Below, piece after piece: positions 53,637 through 61,275 of a stretch of 64,000 nucleotides of DNA. How positions within the stretch are numbered: position 1 is the stretch's first letter; the number at the start of each line of letters is the position of its first letter. This DNA comes from JAVKBW01 sp964352715 (GTDB lineage: Bacteria; Pseudomonadota; Alphaproteobacteria; UBA8366; Aestuariispiraceae), in the NCBI GenBank assembly GCA_964352715.1, contig CAYGSU010000002.1:62001-126000 (forward strand), given 5' to 3'. The notes under the pieces were generated by a model. That model saw nothing but the letters and a program-made list of their open reading frames with translations, was not told the DNA's origin and made no database searches. Both the position numbers and the translations under genes were made by a program.

Positions 53637-54508
53637 GTGACGACGGCAAGTACGGACTGACCATTATCCTGTTCATCGGCAGTGTGTTTTCGCCTTACTA
53701 TGCCCTGGCGCAGCGGTCCGGGCAGCCGGATCCAAGAAACTTCGTTGCCGTCAATGTAGCACTCTACGGCCCGCGGCACGGGCGCTGGACCATGACCGAA
53801 CGGGGGCGTCCCGCCCTCACAACCACAGAAAACCTGATCGCCATCGGCCCCAGCAAGGCGCAATGGGATAATGGCAAACTGGTTGTCGACATTGATGAAA
53901 TTGCAGTTCCCATACCCCGGCGCGTTCGCGGCAGGGTAACGGTCTGCACCCCTTTTGTTACCGATCAGAGCTTCGCCCTCGACCCGGCGGGGCTGCATCG
54001 CTGGTGGCCGGTTTGCCCGCTCGCTCGCGTTTCAGTCGAAATGGAAAACCCGGTCCTGAGCTGGCAGGGACCCGGTTATCTGGACAGTAACGAGGGCGAC
54101 GAGCCTGTCGCCAATGGCTTTGCAAGCTGGACGTGGTCACGCGCGCATCTGAAAGATGGTTCGGCTGCCTTGTTATACGATCCGATCTATCCGGACGGGT
54201 CCCGTTCCAACCTTGCGCTGCATGTTGATGAGAGCGGCAGTCTTTCGCCTTTTGAGCCGCCTCCGGTTGCGACCATGAAACGCTCATTATGGGGAATAAC
54301 ACGCGAGACCCGTTGTGAATCAGGCAACGCGCCGCGTGTCACAGACACGTTTGAAGACACACCCTTCTATGCCCGATCAGCTATTGAAACATCATTGCTT
54401 GGGCAATCTGCAAGGGCAGTTCACGAAAGCCTGTCGATACCCAGATTCACATCGCCGGTCGTGCAGATGATGCTGCCGTTCCGGATGCCACGCCGTTCCG
54501 GTGGCTAG
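53462..54508 (+). CDS. crtC: Carotenoid 1,2-hydratase
   Basis: About 348 residues from the last in-frame ATG before the conserved part; the start is uncertain (ATGs also at 53288, 53321 and 53435). The conserved region begins near 53573 with PSGGYRWWYVDALSDDGKYG, then FIGSVFSPYY, FVAVNVALYGP, and WTWSRAHLKDGSAALLYD, all CrtC hallmarks. It adds water to the terminal double bond of neurosporene or lycopene. Even with the shortest ATG start it overlaps crtD by 175 bp, so the N-terminal reading frame is constrained by crtD. No strong ribosome binding site is seen. Confidence 0.88.
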   Translation: MPNGHSGSVSGRGQHTSGAGGADGGAVWPYGGGKPGEGPHFDTPLPSGGYRWWYVDALSDDGKYGLTIILFIGSVFSPYYALAQRSGQPDPRNFVAVNVALYGPRHGRWTMTERGRPALTTTENLIAIGPSKAQWDNGKLVVDIDEIAVPIPRRVRGRVTVCTPFVTDQSFALDPAGLHRWWPVCPLARVSVEMENPVLSWQGPGYLDSNEGDEPVANGFASWTWSRAHLKDGSAALLYDPIYPDGSRSNLALHVDESGSLSPFEPPPVATMKRSLWGITRETRCESGNAPRVTDTFEDTPFYARSAIETSLLGQSARAVHESLSIPRFTSPVVQMMLPFRMPRRSGG

Positions 54509-54645
54509 GCGCGGTTTTCCGTGTCCCTTTCGGCCTCCCGTTTCTTGCGCAATTTTCGAAGCTGGTAGAGCTGGTGGAAGCCAAACGCGAAGACGGCTGC
54601 GAAAATCAGCAATCCCTCCAGCAGGGGAATCCAGTCCGGTCCCAT
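54505..54645 (-). CDS. Small membrane protein downstream of crtB
   Basis: 46 residues: MGPDWIPLLEG, a hydrophobic helix (about 9-27), then a strongly charged tail (QLRKLRKKREAERDTENRA). It fits a single-pass protein with a cytoplasmic basic tail. Its ATG begins 2 bp after the crtB stop, which points to translational reinitiation. Its stop overlaps the crtC stop on the opposite strand. I recall unnamed small genes of similar layout next to crtB in other phototrophs. No function can be assigned. Confidence 0.72.
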   Translation of the reverse strand: MGPDWIPLLEGLLIFAAVFAFGFHQLYQLRKLRKKREAERDTENRA

Positions 54646-54647
54646 TA

Positions 54648-55709
54648 TCAGATCACGCTGGTTTTTGCCGACTTGTCGCTGCTGCGTTGTTCAAGTCGGT
54701 GGAACAGGGTGATGACCCGGCCAACCCTGTTGTCAAAACCCGTCACAGGTTCATGCACCCGGCTGGTCGGATGGTTGGTTACGGCATCGACCAGAAACTT
54801 CGTTTGTTCCAGCGACGGTGCAGGAACACTGCCCCGCAATACGCAGGTTTCCAGCCCCGCTTTCAACGCGATCATCAGCTTTCGACCGCCAGGAACGACA
54901 GCCCGGGTAGAAATGGAATCATATCGGTTTTCCGCAACAGCATTGCCGATCGCCTGATAGATCCGCCGTGCAGCATTTATCGAGGGGCGGCAGGAGCGCG
55001 GCAACCCGAGTATGCCGGAACCGGATCGTTCGTACAGCATGTCTGCGTGTTCCAGAACGCGCCGCACGACCTCGCTCAGCTCGTCTGACGGTTTCGGATC
55101 GGCGATCAGCGCGTCAGGGTCCAGCCCGGCTTCCTTCAGCCAGGCATGTGGCAGATAAACCCTGCCGGCTCTCGCATCTTCTCCGACATCTCTCGCAATA
55201 TTGGTCAACTGCATTGCAACGCCCAGATCGCAGGCCCGCGCCAGCGTGTCGGGCGACCGGCAACCCATCAGGCACGTCATGATCGTGCCGACGGCGCTGG
55301 CGACGCGGGCAGCGTAGGACTGAAGGTCTTCCATCGTCTCGTAGCTAAGGCCTGTATCGTCCCATTCCAGACCCTCAAGGAGCGCATCAAACAGCGCTCT
55401 CGGCAGGTCGTAGCGAATAACGACGTCGGCCAGCGCCCGGTCGCAGGGATGGTTCAGAGGCTGCATAGCATAGACTGCATCCAGCCTTTCCCTGAGAATA
55501 GTAATCGCCATGTCCTGTGACGTGCCAAGGTCGACATCATCATCGGCAATCCGGCAGAATGCATAGATCGCATAGGCCGGGTCTCTGAGATGGGATGGCA
55601 GCAGAAGCGACGCAGTATGGAAGCTTCGCGATCCGTGCCTGATCAGGTTGCGGCAGGCTGCCCTGTCGTCAAGGCTGGCGAAGCGCCATTCAAACCAGTT
55701 CGTGCGCAT
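54648..55709 (-). CDS. crtB: Phytoene synthase
   Basis: 353 residues, squalene/phytoene synthase family. The first aspartate-rich site is in IYAFCRIADDDVDLG near 48-62. The second is in AMQLTNIARDVGEDARAGRVYLP near 167-189. It joins two GGPP molecules to phytoene. It overlaps the 3' end of crtI by 20 bp and is followed directly by the small membrane gene. Confidence 0.95.
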   Translation of the reverse strand: MRTNWFEWRFASLDDRAACRNLIRHGSRSFHTASLLLPSHLRDPAYAIYAFCRIADDDVDLGTSQDMAITILRERLDAVYAMQPLNHPCDRALADVVIRYDLPRALFDALLEGLEWDDTGLSYETMEDLQSYAARVASAVGTIMTCLMGCRSPDTLARACDLGVAMQLTNIARDVGEDARAGRVYLPHAWLKEAGLDPDALIADPKPSDELSEVVRRVLEHADMLYERSGSGILGLPRSCRPSINAARRIYQAIGNAVAENRYDSISTRAVVPGGRKLMIALKAGLETCVLRGSVPAPSLEQTKFLVDAVTNHPTSRVHEPVTGFDNRVGRVITLFHRLEQRSSDKSAKTSVI

Positions 55710-57222
55710 CGGGAATCAACTTGCTGACAACACGGGCCGACGTCACGACACCGGGTATCCCGGCGCCCGGATGGGTGCTTGCTCCAACCATATACAGTCC
55801 TTCGACTTCTTCGCTGTTGTTGTGAGGGCGGAACCAGGCGCTTTGCCACAGCACCGGTTCGGGGCCGAAGCCGGCCCCTTTGTATGAGTTCAACCTCGTT
55901 TCAAAATCCTGCGGGGTAACGAAGTGCGAGGTGACGATGCTGTCGCCCAACCCCGGCATGACCGTGTCTTCTAGCCGCTGCTGAACCGCCGCGCGGAAAG
56001 TTTCTCCATGACGAGCCCAGTCGACCCCGGCATCCAGATGCGGAACCGGCACAAGGGCATAGAATGTGTCGCATCCCGGCGGGGCGAGGGCAGGGTCTGT
56101 TGCGGTTGGCCGATGCAGATACAGGCTGAAATCCTCAGACAGGGTTTTATTGCTGAAGATATCTTTCAAAAGCCCCCTGTATCGCGCTCCCATGATCATG
56201 GAATGATGCCGGACATCGGGGAACTTCCGGTCGGTTCCGAAGTACCAGACAAACAGTCCCATCGAATATCGCAGCCGGGCAAGTTTCTGGCTTTTCCACC
56301 GACGGCGTTTTTGCTTCGGCAACAGGTTTTCGTAGGACCATGCGGCATCCGCATTGCAGACCACGATATCGGCTTTCATCGTTTCGCCGTCGTGCAGGCG
56401 AACGCCGGTGGAACGCCCGTTTTCGACCAGGATCTCGGCGACTTCGCTGTTGTAGCGGATGGTGTCGCCGTGGCCCTGTATCAGGCCGACCATGCCCTTT
56501 ACCAGTTCCCCCGTTCCGCCCATGACGAAATGGACACCGCCTTTTTTCTCGAGATAGTTGATCAAGCAGTACATGGCGGTTACCGAGAATGGATTGCCGC
56601 CGATCAGCAACGGATGCAGGCTGAGCGCGGTTCGCAGTTTCGGGTGTTTGATGAATTTCGAAACCATGCCGTACACCGTACGCAGGCCGACAAGCTGAAC
56701 GATTTTCGGCGTGGAACGAACCATGGACCCGAAGGTGTTGTAAGAGACATTCGCCAGTTCGACGAATCCATAGTCGTAGCATTTCTCGCAATGCGCCATG
56801 AAGGCGTCGTACCCGGCCACATCTTCCGGCGACAATGCGCTGATTTGCTGCCGCATTTCGTCGGCATTGCCGCTATAGGTGAAAACCGTTCCGTCATCGA
56901 AGCGGACGTCATAGAAGGGATGCAGCGATTTCAGTTCAATATCGTCGGCAAGCACCTTGCCGCAATCTGCCCATAGTTCATCCAGCAGGTGGGGGGCGGT
57001 GACGATTGTCGGCCCGGTATCGAATGTGAAGCCTTTGCTTTTGAAGACATAGGCGCGACCGCCGGGCCCGTCGAGTTTTTCGAGAACGGTGACCCGGTAT
57101 CCCTTGGTGCCCAATCTGGCGGCAACCGCAAGGCCGCCGAAACCGCTGCCGATGACAATAGCATGACGGCTTTTGTTTTGGGTTTCAGGGCGAACCACTG
57201 ATTTCTTACCATGCGTCAACAT
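55690..57222 (-). CDS. crtI: Phytoene desaturase
   Basis: 510 residues. The FAD site HAIVIGSGFGGLAVAARLGTKGY is at about 20-42, then GPGGRAYVFKSKGFTFDTGPTIVTAP. The C-terminal VEGLYMVGASTHPGAGIPGVV near 480 is diagnostic of CrtI. It makes neurosporene or lycopene from phytoene. Its start codon lies inside a near-perfect PpsR-type palindrome (57214-57231). It is divergent from crtA. Confidence 0.95.
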   Translation of the reverse strand: MLTHGKKSVVRPETQNKSRHAIVIGSGFGGLAVAARLGTKGYRVTVLEKLDGPGGRAYVFKSKGFTFDTGPTIVTAPHLLDELWADCGKVLADDIELKSLHPFYDVRFDDGTVFTYSGNADEMRQQISALSPEDVAGYDAFMAHCEKCYDYGFVELANVSYNTFGSMVRSTPKIVQLVGLRTVYGMVSKFIKHPKLRTALSLHPLLIGGNPFSVTAMYCLINYLEKKGGVHFVMGGTGELVKGMVGLIQGHGDTIRYNSEVAEILVENGRSTGVRLHDGETMKADIVVCNADAAWSYENLLPKQKRRRWKSQKLARLRYSMGLFVWYFGTDRKFPDVRHHSMIMGARYRGLLKDIFSNKTLSEDFSLYLHRPTATDPALAPPGCDTFYALVPVPHLDAGVDWARHGETFRAAVQQRLEDTVMPGLGDSIVTSHFVTPQDFETRLNSYKGAGFGPEPVLWQSAWFRPHNNSEEVEGLYMVGASTHPGAGIPGVVTSARVVSKLIPDAHELV

Positions 57223-57231
57223 AACTTTACA
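57214..57231. promoter_or_regulatory. PpsR-like site (CGT-N12-ACA) at the crtI start
   Basis: CGTCAACATAACTTTACA has one mismatch to TGT-N12-ACA and covers the crtI start codon. It may pair with the perfect site at 57351 across 119 bp. Confidence 0.45.
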
Positions 57232-57350
57232 TTAACGGTTATTGGCTTTTGCTCGCAAGTAATAAAAGCAGCTCAATAACCCTAAAATATTGATAAGTAT
57301 TGGTTTATGATGCGCTGAAACTGCTTGAAAGCCCTCAGCTATTAAGTGGA

Positions 57351-57368
57351 TGTCAATAATAGTGGACA
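57351..57368. promoter_or_regulatory. Perfect PpsR/CrtJ operator upstream of crtA
   Basis: TGTCAATAATAGTGGACA is a perfect TGT-N12-ACA palindrome, 30 bp before the crtA ATG in the crtI/crtA divergent region. It resembles the site at 60353 (TGTCAATA...TGGAC shared). Confidence 0.7.
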
Positions 57369-57398
57369 TACTGGATTGATCGTAGGACGATTTGATCC

Positions 57399-58184
57399 AT
57401 GAGCATAACGTCGATAACGCTTTTCCGCTTTGACACCGCCTGGTCGAAAGTCTGGGCGTTTACCCAGATGGGGTGGGCGCGGCGTCCGTTGGCCCGAATC
57501 CCCGGCATCGGGTTTCACAAACTATTCGGGTCCGGCACGGGGGAAGGTTTCACCCCGATTCCGAATACCGGCGTTTACGGCATTCTCGGGACCTGGGCAG
57601 ATCTTGACGCAGCGCAATCAGCGATCGCGGGATCAGCCGTGTTCCAGCGATACCGGGAGGCTGCATGCGAAAGCTGGACGGTATATCTGCAATGTTCGCA
57701 ATGCCGGGGGCAATGGGATGGCACATCTCCGTTCGAGGTTTTCCCCGATGCACCTAGGGGCGGGCAGGTGGTGCCCAATGAAGATAACAAAAATGCAGCC
57801 GGCAAGATCGCCGTTCTGACCAGGGCGACGGTGAGGGTACGGCATGTACCGGCTTTCTGGCGTCAGGTACCCGATATCGAGGAAACGATTCGCGGGCAGA
57901 AAAGCCTGCTGGTCAAGATCGGGCTGGGCGAGGTTCCCTGGCTGCATCAGGTAACGTTCACTGTCTGGGATGATGTGGAGGCAATGAAGCGGTTTGCCTA
58001 TGCGGGTTTTCATGGGGATGCGATTGAAAAGGTCAGGGCAGGCGGCTGGTTCAAGGAAGAGCTGTTTTCGCGGTTTCATGTTCTGCAGGCCGAAGGCGCG
58101 TGGGAAGGCCGGGACCCGTTCGCCCCGCCTGCCTCTCGCCCTGGCAACCGCCCGGTTTCCCGGGTACCGCATGCCGCCGAGTAG
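57399..58184 (+). CDS. crtA: Spheroidene monooxygenase family protein
   Basis: 261 residues, CrtA family. Conserved parts include SITLFRFDTAWSKVWAFTQMG near 3-23, FHKLFGSGTGEGFTPIPNTGVYGILGTW near 37-64, and SCWTVYL-like ESWTVYLQC. CrtA adds oxo groups at C-2 of spheroidene or spirilloxanthin in the presence of O2, and binds heme in characterised members. Together with crtC, D and F it predicts 2-oxo (keto) acyclic carotenoids. The P450 gene starts 3 bp after its stop. Confidence 0.92.
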   Translation: MSITSITLFRFDTAWSKVWAFTQMGWARRPLARIPGIGFHKLFGSGTGEGFTPIPNTGVYGILGTWADLDAAQSAIAGSAVFQRYREAACESWTVYLQCSQCRGQWDGTSPFEVFPDAPRGGQVVPNEDNKNAAGKIAVLTRATVRVRHVPAFWRQVPDIEETIRGQKSLLVKIGLGEVPWLHQVTFTVWDDVEAMKRFAYAGFHGDAIEKVRAGGWFKEELFSRFHVLQAEGAWEGRDPFAPPASRPGNRPVSRVPHAAE

Positions 58185-58187
58185 GCA

Positions 58188-59552
58188 ATGAATCAGGACC
58201 CTGACTTGCTCTATCGCCCGCCGGCGCCTGTCCCGACGACACCTGTAAGAGCGTTGGCGCGGGCAATCTTTTCACCGAAAAGAGATATGCTCAGCCTGAT
58301 GCCGCAGCAGGCGTTTCAGGAAATGATCATGCCGGTAGGCTGGACACGCCGGAAAATCGTGCTCGTTAACGATCCACAGATCATCAAGCGAATTATGACG
58401 GCGGAAGCCGACCTCTATCCTAAAAACGATCTTATGGTTGGCGCGCTTGAGCCGCTTGTCGGTCAAAGTGTTTTTGTATCAAGCGGCAAGGACTGGCAAC
58501 GTCAGCGCCGGATTATTGATCCTGCCTTCGCCCATATGCGGGTAACCCACGCCTTTGACGCGATGCAGGCAGGAATCAACGCCTACTGGGAACAGCTTGA
58601 TACGTATGTCGCAACTGGAGAATCATTTTCTCTGGAAAAGGCGATGAGCCACCTTACCGCCGATATCATCTGCCGAACGATATTCTCCCAGTCCCTGAAC
58701 AGCGGTGCGTCCAGGGAAGTGTTCGACTGTTTTGCCGAATTTCAGAATTCCGTTGCCAATATCCAGGTGATGCGCCTGTGGCTGGGGCGTCCCTGGGCGT
58801 CGATAAAACAGCCGCGCGCGACACGCAAGGTGGCGGGCCGTGTCCGCCGGCTTCTCGGCGATATTCTTGATGAAAGGCTCGCGGCGCCGGCCGGCCGGTA
58901 TTCCGACATTGCGGGTGACATCGTTCTTTCGCGGGATACCGAAGACGGCTCCCGATTCGACCGGGAAGAACTGATTGATCATCTGGGCGTTTTTTTTCTG
59001 GCCGGGCATGAAACGACAGCGGGCGCACTTGCCTGGTGTCTCTTCATTCTGTCGCAGCAGCCGGACCTGATGGACCGACTGCGGGAAGAGGTCGGCCCCG
59101 ACGGTGAGATGAGTATTGAAGCGGTGAAGAAGTTCTCGCTCACGCGCAGTGTTTTTCGTGAAACATTGCGACTCTATCCCCCATTGGCGTTCATCCCCAG
59201 AGTAGCTGTCGCACCGGCCAATATCGGTGGAGTCGATCTGCCACGTGGCGCGATGGTGATGATATCGCCCTGGGTTCTGCACCGGCATGAAAACCTGTGG
59301 CCGGCTGCTGACCGGTTCGACCCTGAGCGATTCCTGACGCCGAACCATCAGGAAGGCGCTTATCTGCCGTTCGGGCTGGGGCCACGAGTGTGTGTCGGCG
59401 CGGCGTTTGCGCTGATTGAGGCTGTTCTGATTCTGGCCCGGTTTGTCGCACGATACGATGTGGAAGCAACCGATCCGGCCCGGGTCCAGCCGGCCGCTCG
59501 CCTGACCACGCGCAGCCTTGACGACATCACGGTTCGCATCCGCCGTCGCTAG
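58188..59552 (+). CDS. Cytochrome P450 coupled to crtA
   Basis: 454 residues. The I-helix oxygen-binding motif AGHETTAG is near 271, ExxR in FRETLRLYPP near 325, and the heme ligand C402 in FGLGPRVCVGAAF. No membrane anchor is obvious. The gene begins 3 bp after crtA and has no promoter space of its own. P450s are not a standard member of photosynthesis clusters. Its place suggests action on a carotenoid end group or an isoprenoid, by analogy with bacterial P450 carotene hydroxylases. No ferredoxin gene is adjacent; the reductase at 12315 is a possible but unproven partner. Confidence 0.92.
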   Translation: MNQDPDLLYRPPAPVPTTPVRALARAIFSPKRDMLSLMPQQAFQEMIMPVGWTRRKIVLVNDPQIIKRIMTAEADLYPKNDLMVGALEPLVGQSVFVSSGKDWQRQRRIIDPAFAHMRVTHAFDAMQAGINAYWEQLDTYVATGESFSLEKAMSHLTADIICRTIFSQSLNSGASREVFDCFAEFQNSVANIQVMRLWLGRPWASIKQPRATRKVAGRVRRLLGDILDERLAAPAGRYSDIAGDIVLSRDTEDGSRFDREELIDHLGVFFLAGHETTAGALAWCLFILSQQPDLMDRLREEVGPDGEMSIEAVKKFSLTRSVFRETLRLYPPLAFIPRVAVAPANIGGVDLPRGAMVMISPWVLHRHENLWPAADRFDPERFLTPNHQEGAYLPFGLGPRVCVGAAFALIEAVLILARFVARYDVEATDPARVQPAARLTTRSLDDITVRIRRR

Positions 59553-59603
59553 ATCGCAAATAAATGTTTCGGAGAAGGGGAAGCAGATGCTGATCCGCCG
59601 GCT

Positions 59604-60143
59604 TTACTCTGCCGGGCTGTGAGTGCCGACAACGGAATGGTTACTACCGTGCTGACCGTTGCCTTCTTTCTCTTTTCTCGCGGCACGAAGTTTCATCAGG
59701 AACTGTGCGGCATTGATAGCGTATGCGGCGTAGGCGGCGAGTGCCACCATCATCAGGTCGTGCGCACCAAGTGATTGCGTGAGCAGCGCGTAGAGATAAA
59801 AGCTATGCAGGCCGATCACGATCATGCTGACTGCATCTTCCCAGAAGAAGGCTGGGGCGAAAAGGTACTGTCCGTAGACATCGCGTTCCCAGATCGCGCC
59901 AGTCACCATGATCGTATACAGAACAAGCGTTTTGATCAGGATGGAAACCGTTGCGGCTTCGTACCCGGCGCCGGTCATCATGAAGCGAAGTACCAGTGCC
60001 AGGCTGATCAGGAAAACAGCGAACTGGAGCGGTGCAAGAATGCCTTGTACCAGCGTCCAGGGCGATGCGTCGCGCCGTCGCCGCTGTTCCGGTGTGTAGA
60101 GTTGCGAATTGTGTTGTTGTGCCCGGTGGCGATGGCGCGGCAT
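59604..60143 (-). CDS. bchF: 3-vinyl bacteriochlorophyllide hydratase
   Basis: 179 residues. The conserved start region YTPEQRRRRDASPWTLVQGILAPLQFAVFL (about 15-45) and three to four hydrophobic helices match BchF. The stretch LVLYTIMVTGAIWERDVYGQYLFAPAFFWED is also characteristic. BchF hydrates the 3-vinyl group to 3-hydroxyethyl before BchC acts. I chose the ATG at MPRHRH as closest to family length; the frame is open to 60302. bchF usually precedes bchN; here it stands alone between the P450 gene and ppaA. Confidence 0.92.
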   Translation of the reverse strand: MPRHRHRAQQHNSQLYTPEQRRRRDASPWTLVQGILAPLQFAVFLISLALVLRFMMTGAGYEAATVSILIKTLVLYTIMVTGAIWERDVYGQYLFAPAFFWEDAVSMIVIGLHSFYLYALLTQSLGAHDLMMVALAAYAAYAINAAQFLMKLRAARKEKEGNGQHGSNHSVVGTHSPAE

Positions 60144-60352
60144 CGATGCGCCGTGAGCGGAAAAAGGACAACCGTCGAATCTCGATATACATTTATCAAC
60201 GACGCCGGCGACATCAAAATATAGGATCATGATTTTCCGCTTCCTTATCTGCCAGAGCATCTGCCAGGGGCGCTGATCTGATCGGTTGTTCGACAGGATC
60301 AAGGTCGCTGGCCAATTCAGGCATGATCAGGTTAACGCCAGATTCAAAGTGG

Positions 60353-60414
60353 TGTCAATAAAAATGGACTGACAGATTGTAATGCGATATAGACAGTATC
60401 AAGTTTTCTTGACA
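60353..60414. promoter_or_regulatory. Two imperfect PpsR-like sites between bchF and ppaA
   Basis: TGTCAATAAAAATGGACT (60353-60370) and TATCAAGTTTTCTTGACA (60397-60414) each have one mismatch to TGT-N12-ACA. They lie 26 bp apart in the divergent region, and the second is a strong inverted repeat (TCAAG/CTTGA). Control of both bchF and the regulator genes is possible. Confidence 0.5.
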
Positions 60415-60442
60415 CGCTCATCGAATAGGCTGTTTAATTTAT

Positions 60443-60542
60443 NNNNNNNNNNNNNNNNNNNNNNNNNNNNNNNNNNNNNNNNNNNNNNNNNNNNNNNNNN
60501 NNNNNNNNNNNNNNNNNNNNNNNNNNNNNNNNNNNNNNNNNN
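60443..60542. other. Assembly gap (100 N)
   Basis: Exactly 100 unknown bases. The gap removes the start and N-terminal codons of ppaA. Its true size is unknown. Confidence 0.99.
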
Positions 60543-61218
60543 TCGTGTCGAGCAAGCCGCGTCGATTCTCAAACCGACGATGAACGATGTTGAGGAGTTT
60601 GCCGAAATCGTTCTGAGCCAGGATATAAGCGCTGCTCATCACTTTGTCGCAAAGCTGACGGCTCAAGGCATCCAGATGGAGTCGATTTATCTGGATCTCT
60701 TCGCGCCGGCGGCGCGGTTGCTTGGCGAACGGTGGGTGGACGATGTCTGCGATTTTACATCGGTGACGCTTGGTATGTCGCGGATGCAGCAGATACTTCA
60801 CGCGTTGAGTCTGGAACCGGGGCCGAAGGCATCGGAGATGTCTGACAAAAGCGCAATGCTTGTTACCGTACCGGGTGAACAGCATGGTTTCGGGGCAGTT
60901 ATGGTGGGCGAGTTTTTCCGGCGCGCCGGTTGGAATGTGTGGACAGGAACGCCGGAATCGGAAGAGGAAGTGCTTGATCTGATGATGGATGAAACATTTA
61001 ACATCGTTGGGTTTTCTGTTAGCTGCGATCTTCATTTAACAGGCTTGGAACACATGATCGAAAGAGTTCGTGCGGCATCAACCAATCGGGACATGGGTGT
61101 TCTGGCTGGCGGCCGTGCGATGATAGCGAATCAGAGTTTTGCCGCGAATCTTAAGGCCGACGTCATTGGGATCGACGGCAGGCAGGCTGTGCTTAAGGCG
61201 AATGAGCTACTTGGCTAA
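60543..61218 (+). CDS. ppaA: PpaA/AerR cobalamin-binding antirepressor of PpsR (5' end in gap)
   Basis: About 225 residues remain; the N terminus lies in the 100-N gap. The helical region AAHHFVAKLTAQGIQMESIYLDLFAPAARLLGERW and a B12-binding Rossmann domain follow. The latter has VPGEQHGFGAVMVGEFFRRAGW, containing the H-x-x-G motif. SVSCDLHLTGLEHMI holds a histidine placed like the AerR axial ligand. PpaA/AerR binds cobalamin under light and lifts PpsR/CrtJ repression. ppsR follows 57 bp downstream, the standard pairing. Confidence 0.9.
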
Positions 61219-61275
61219 ATGAACTCGGGCTGATAGGAACCCATGCAATAATTCTGGTTTTGGCGATTTTGCAGC

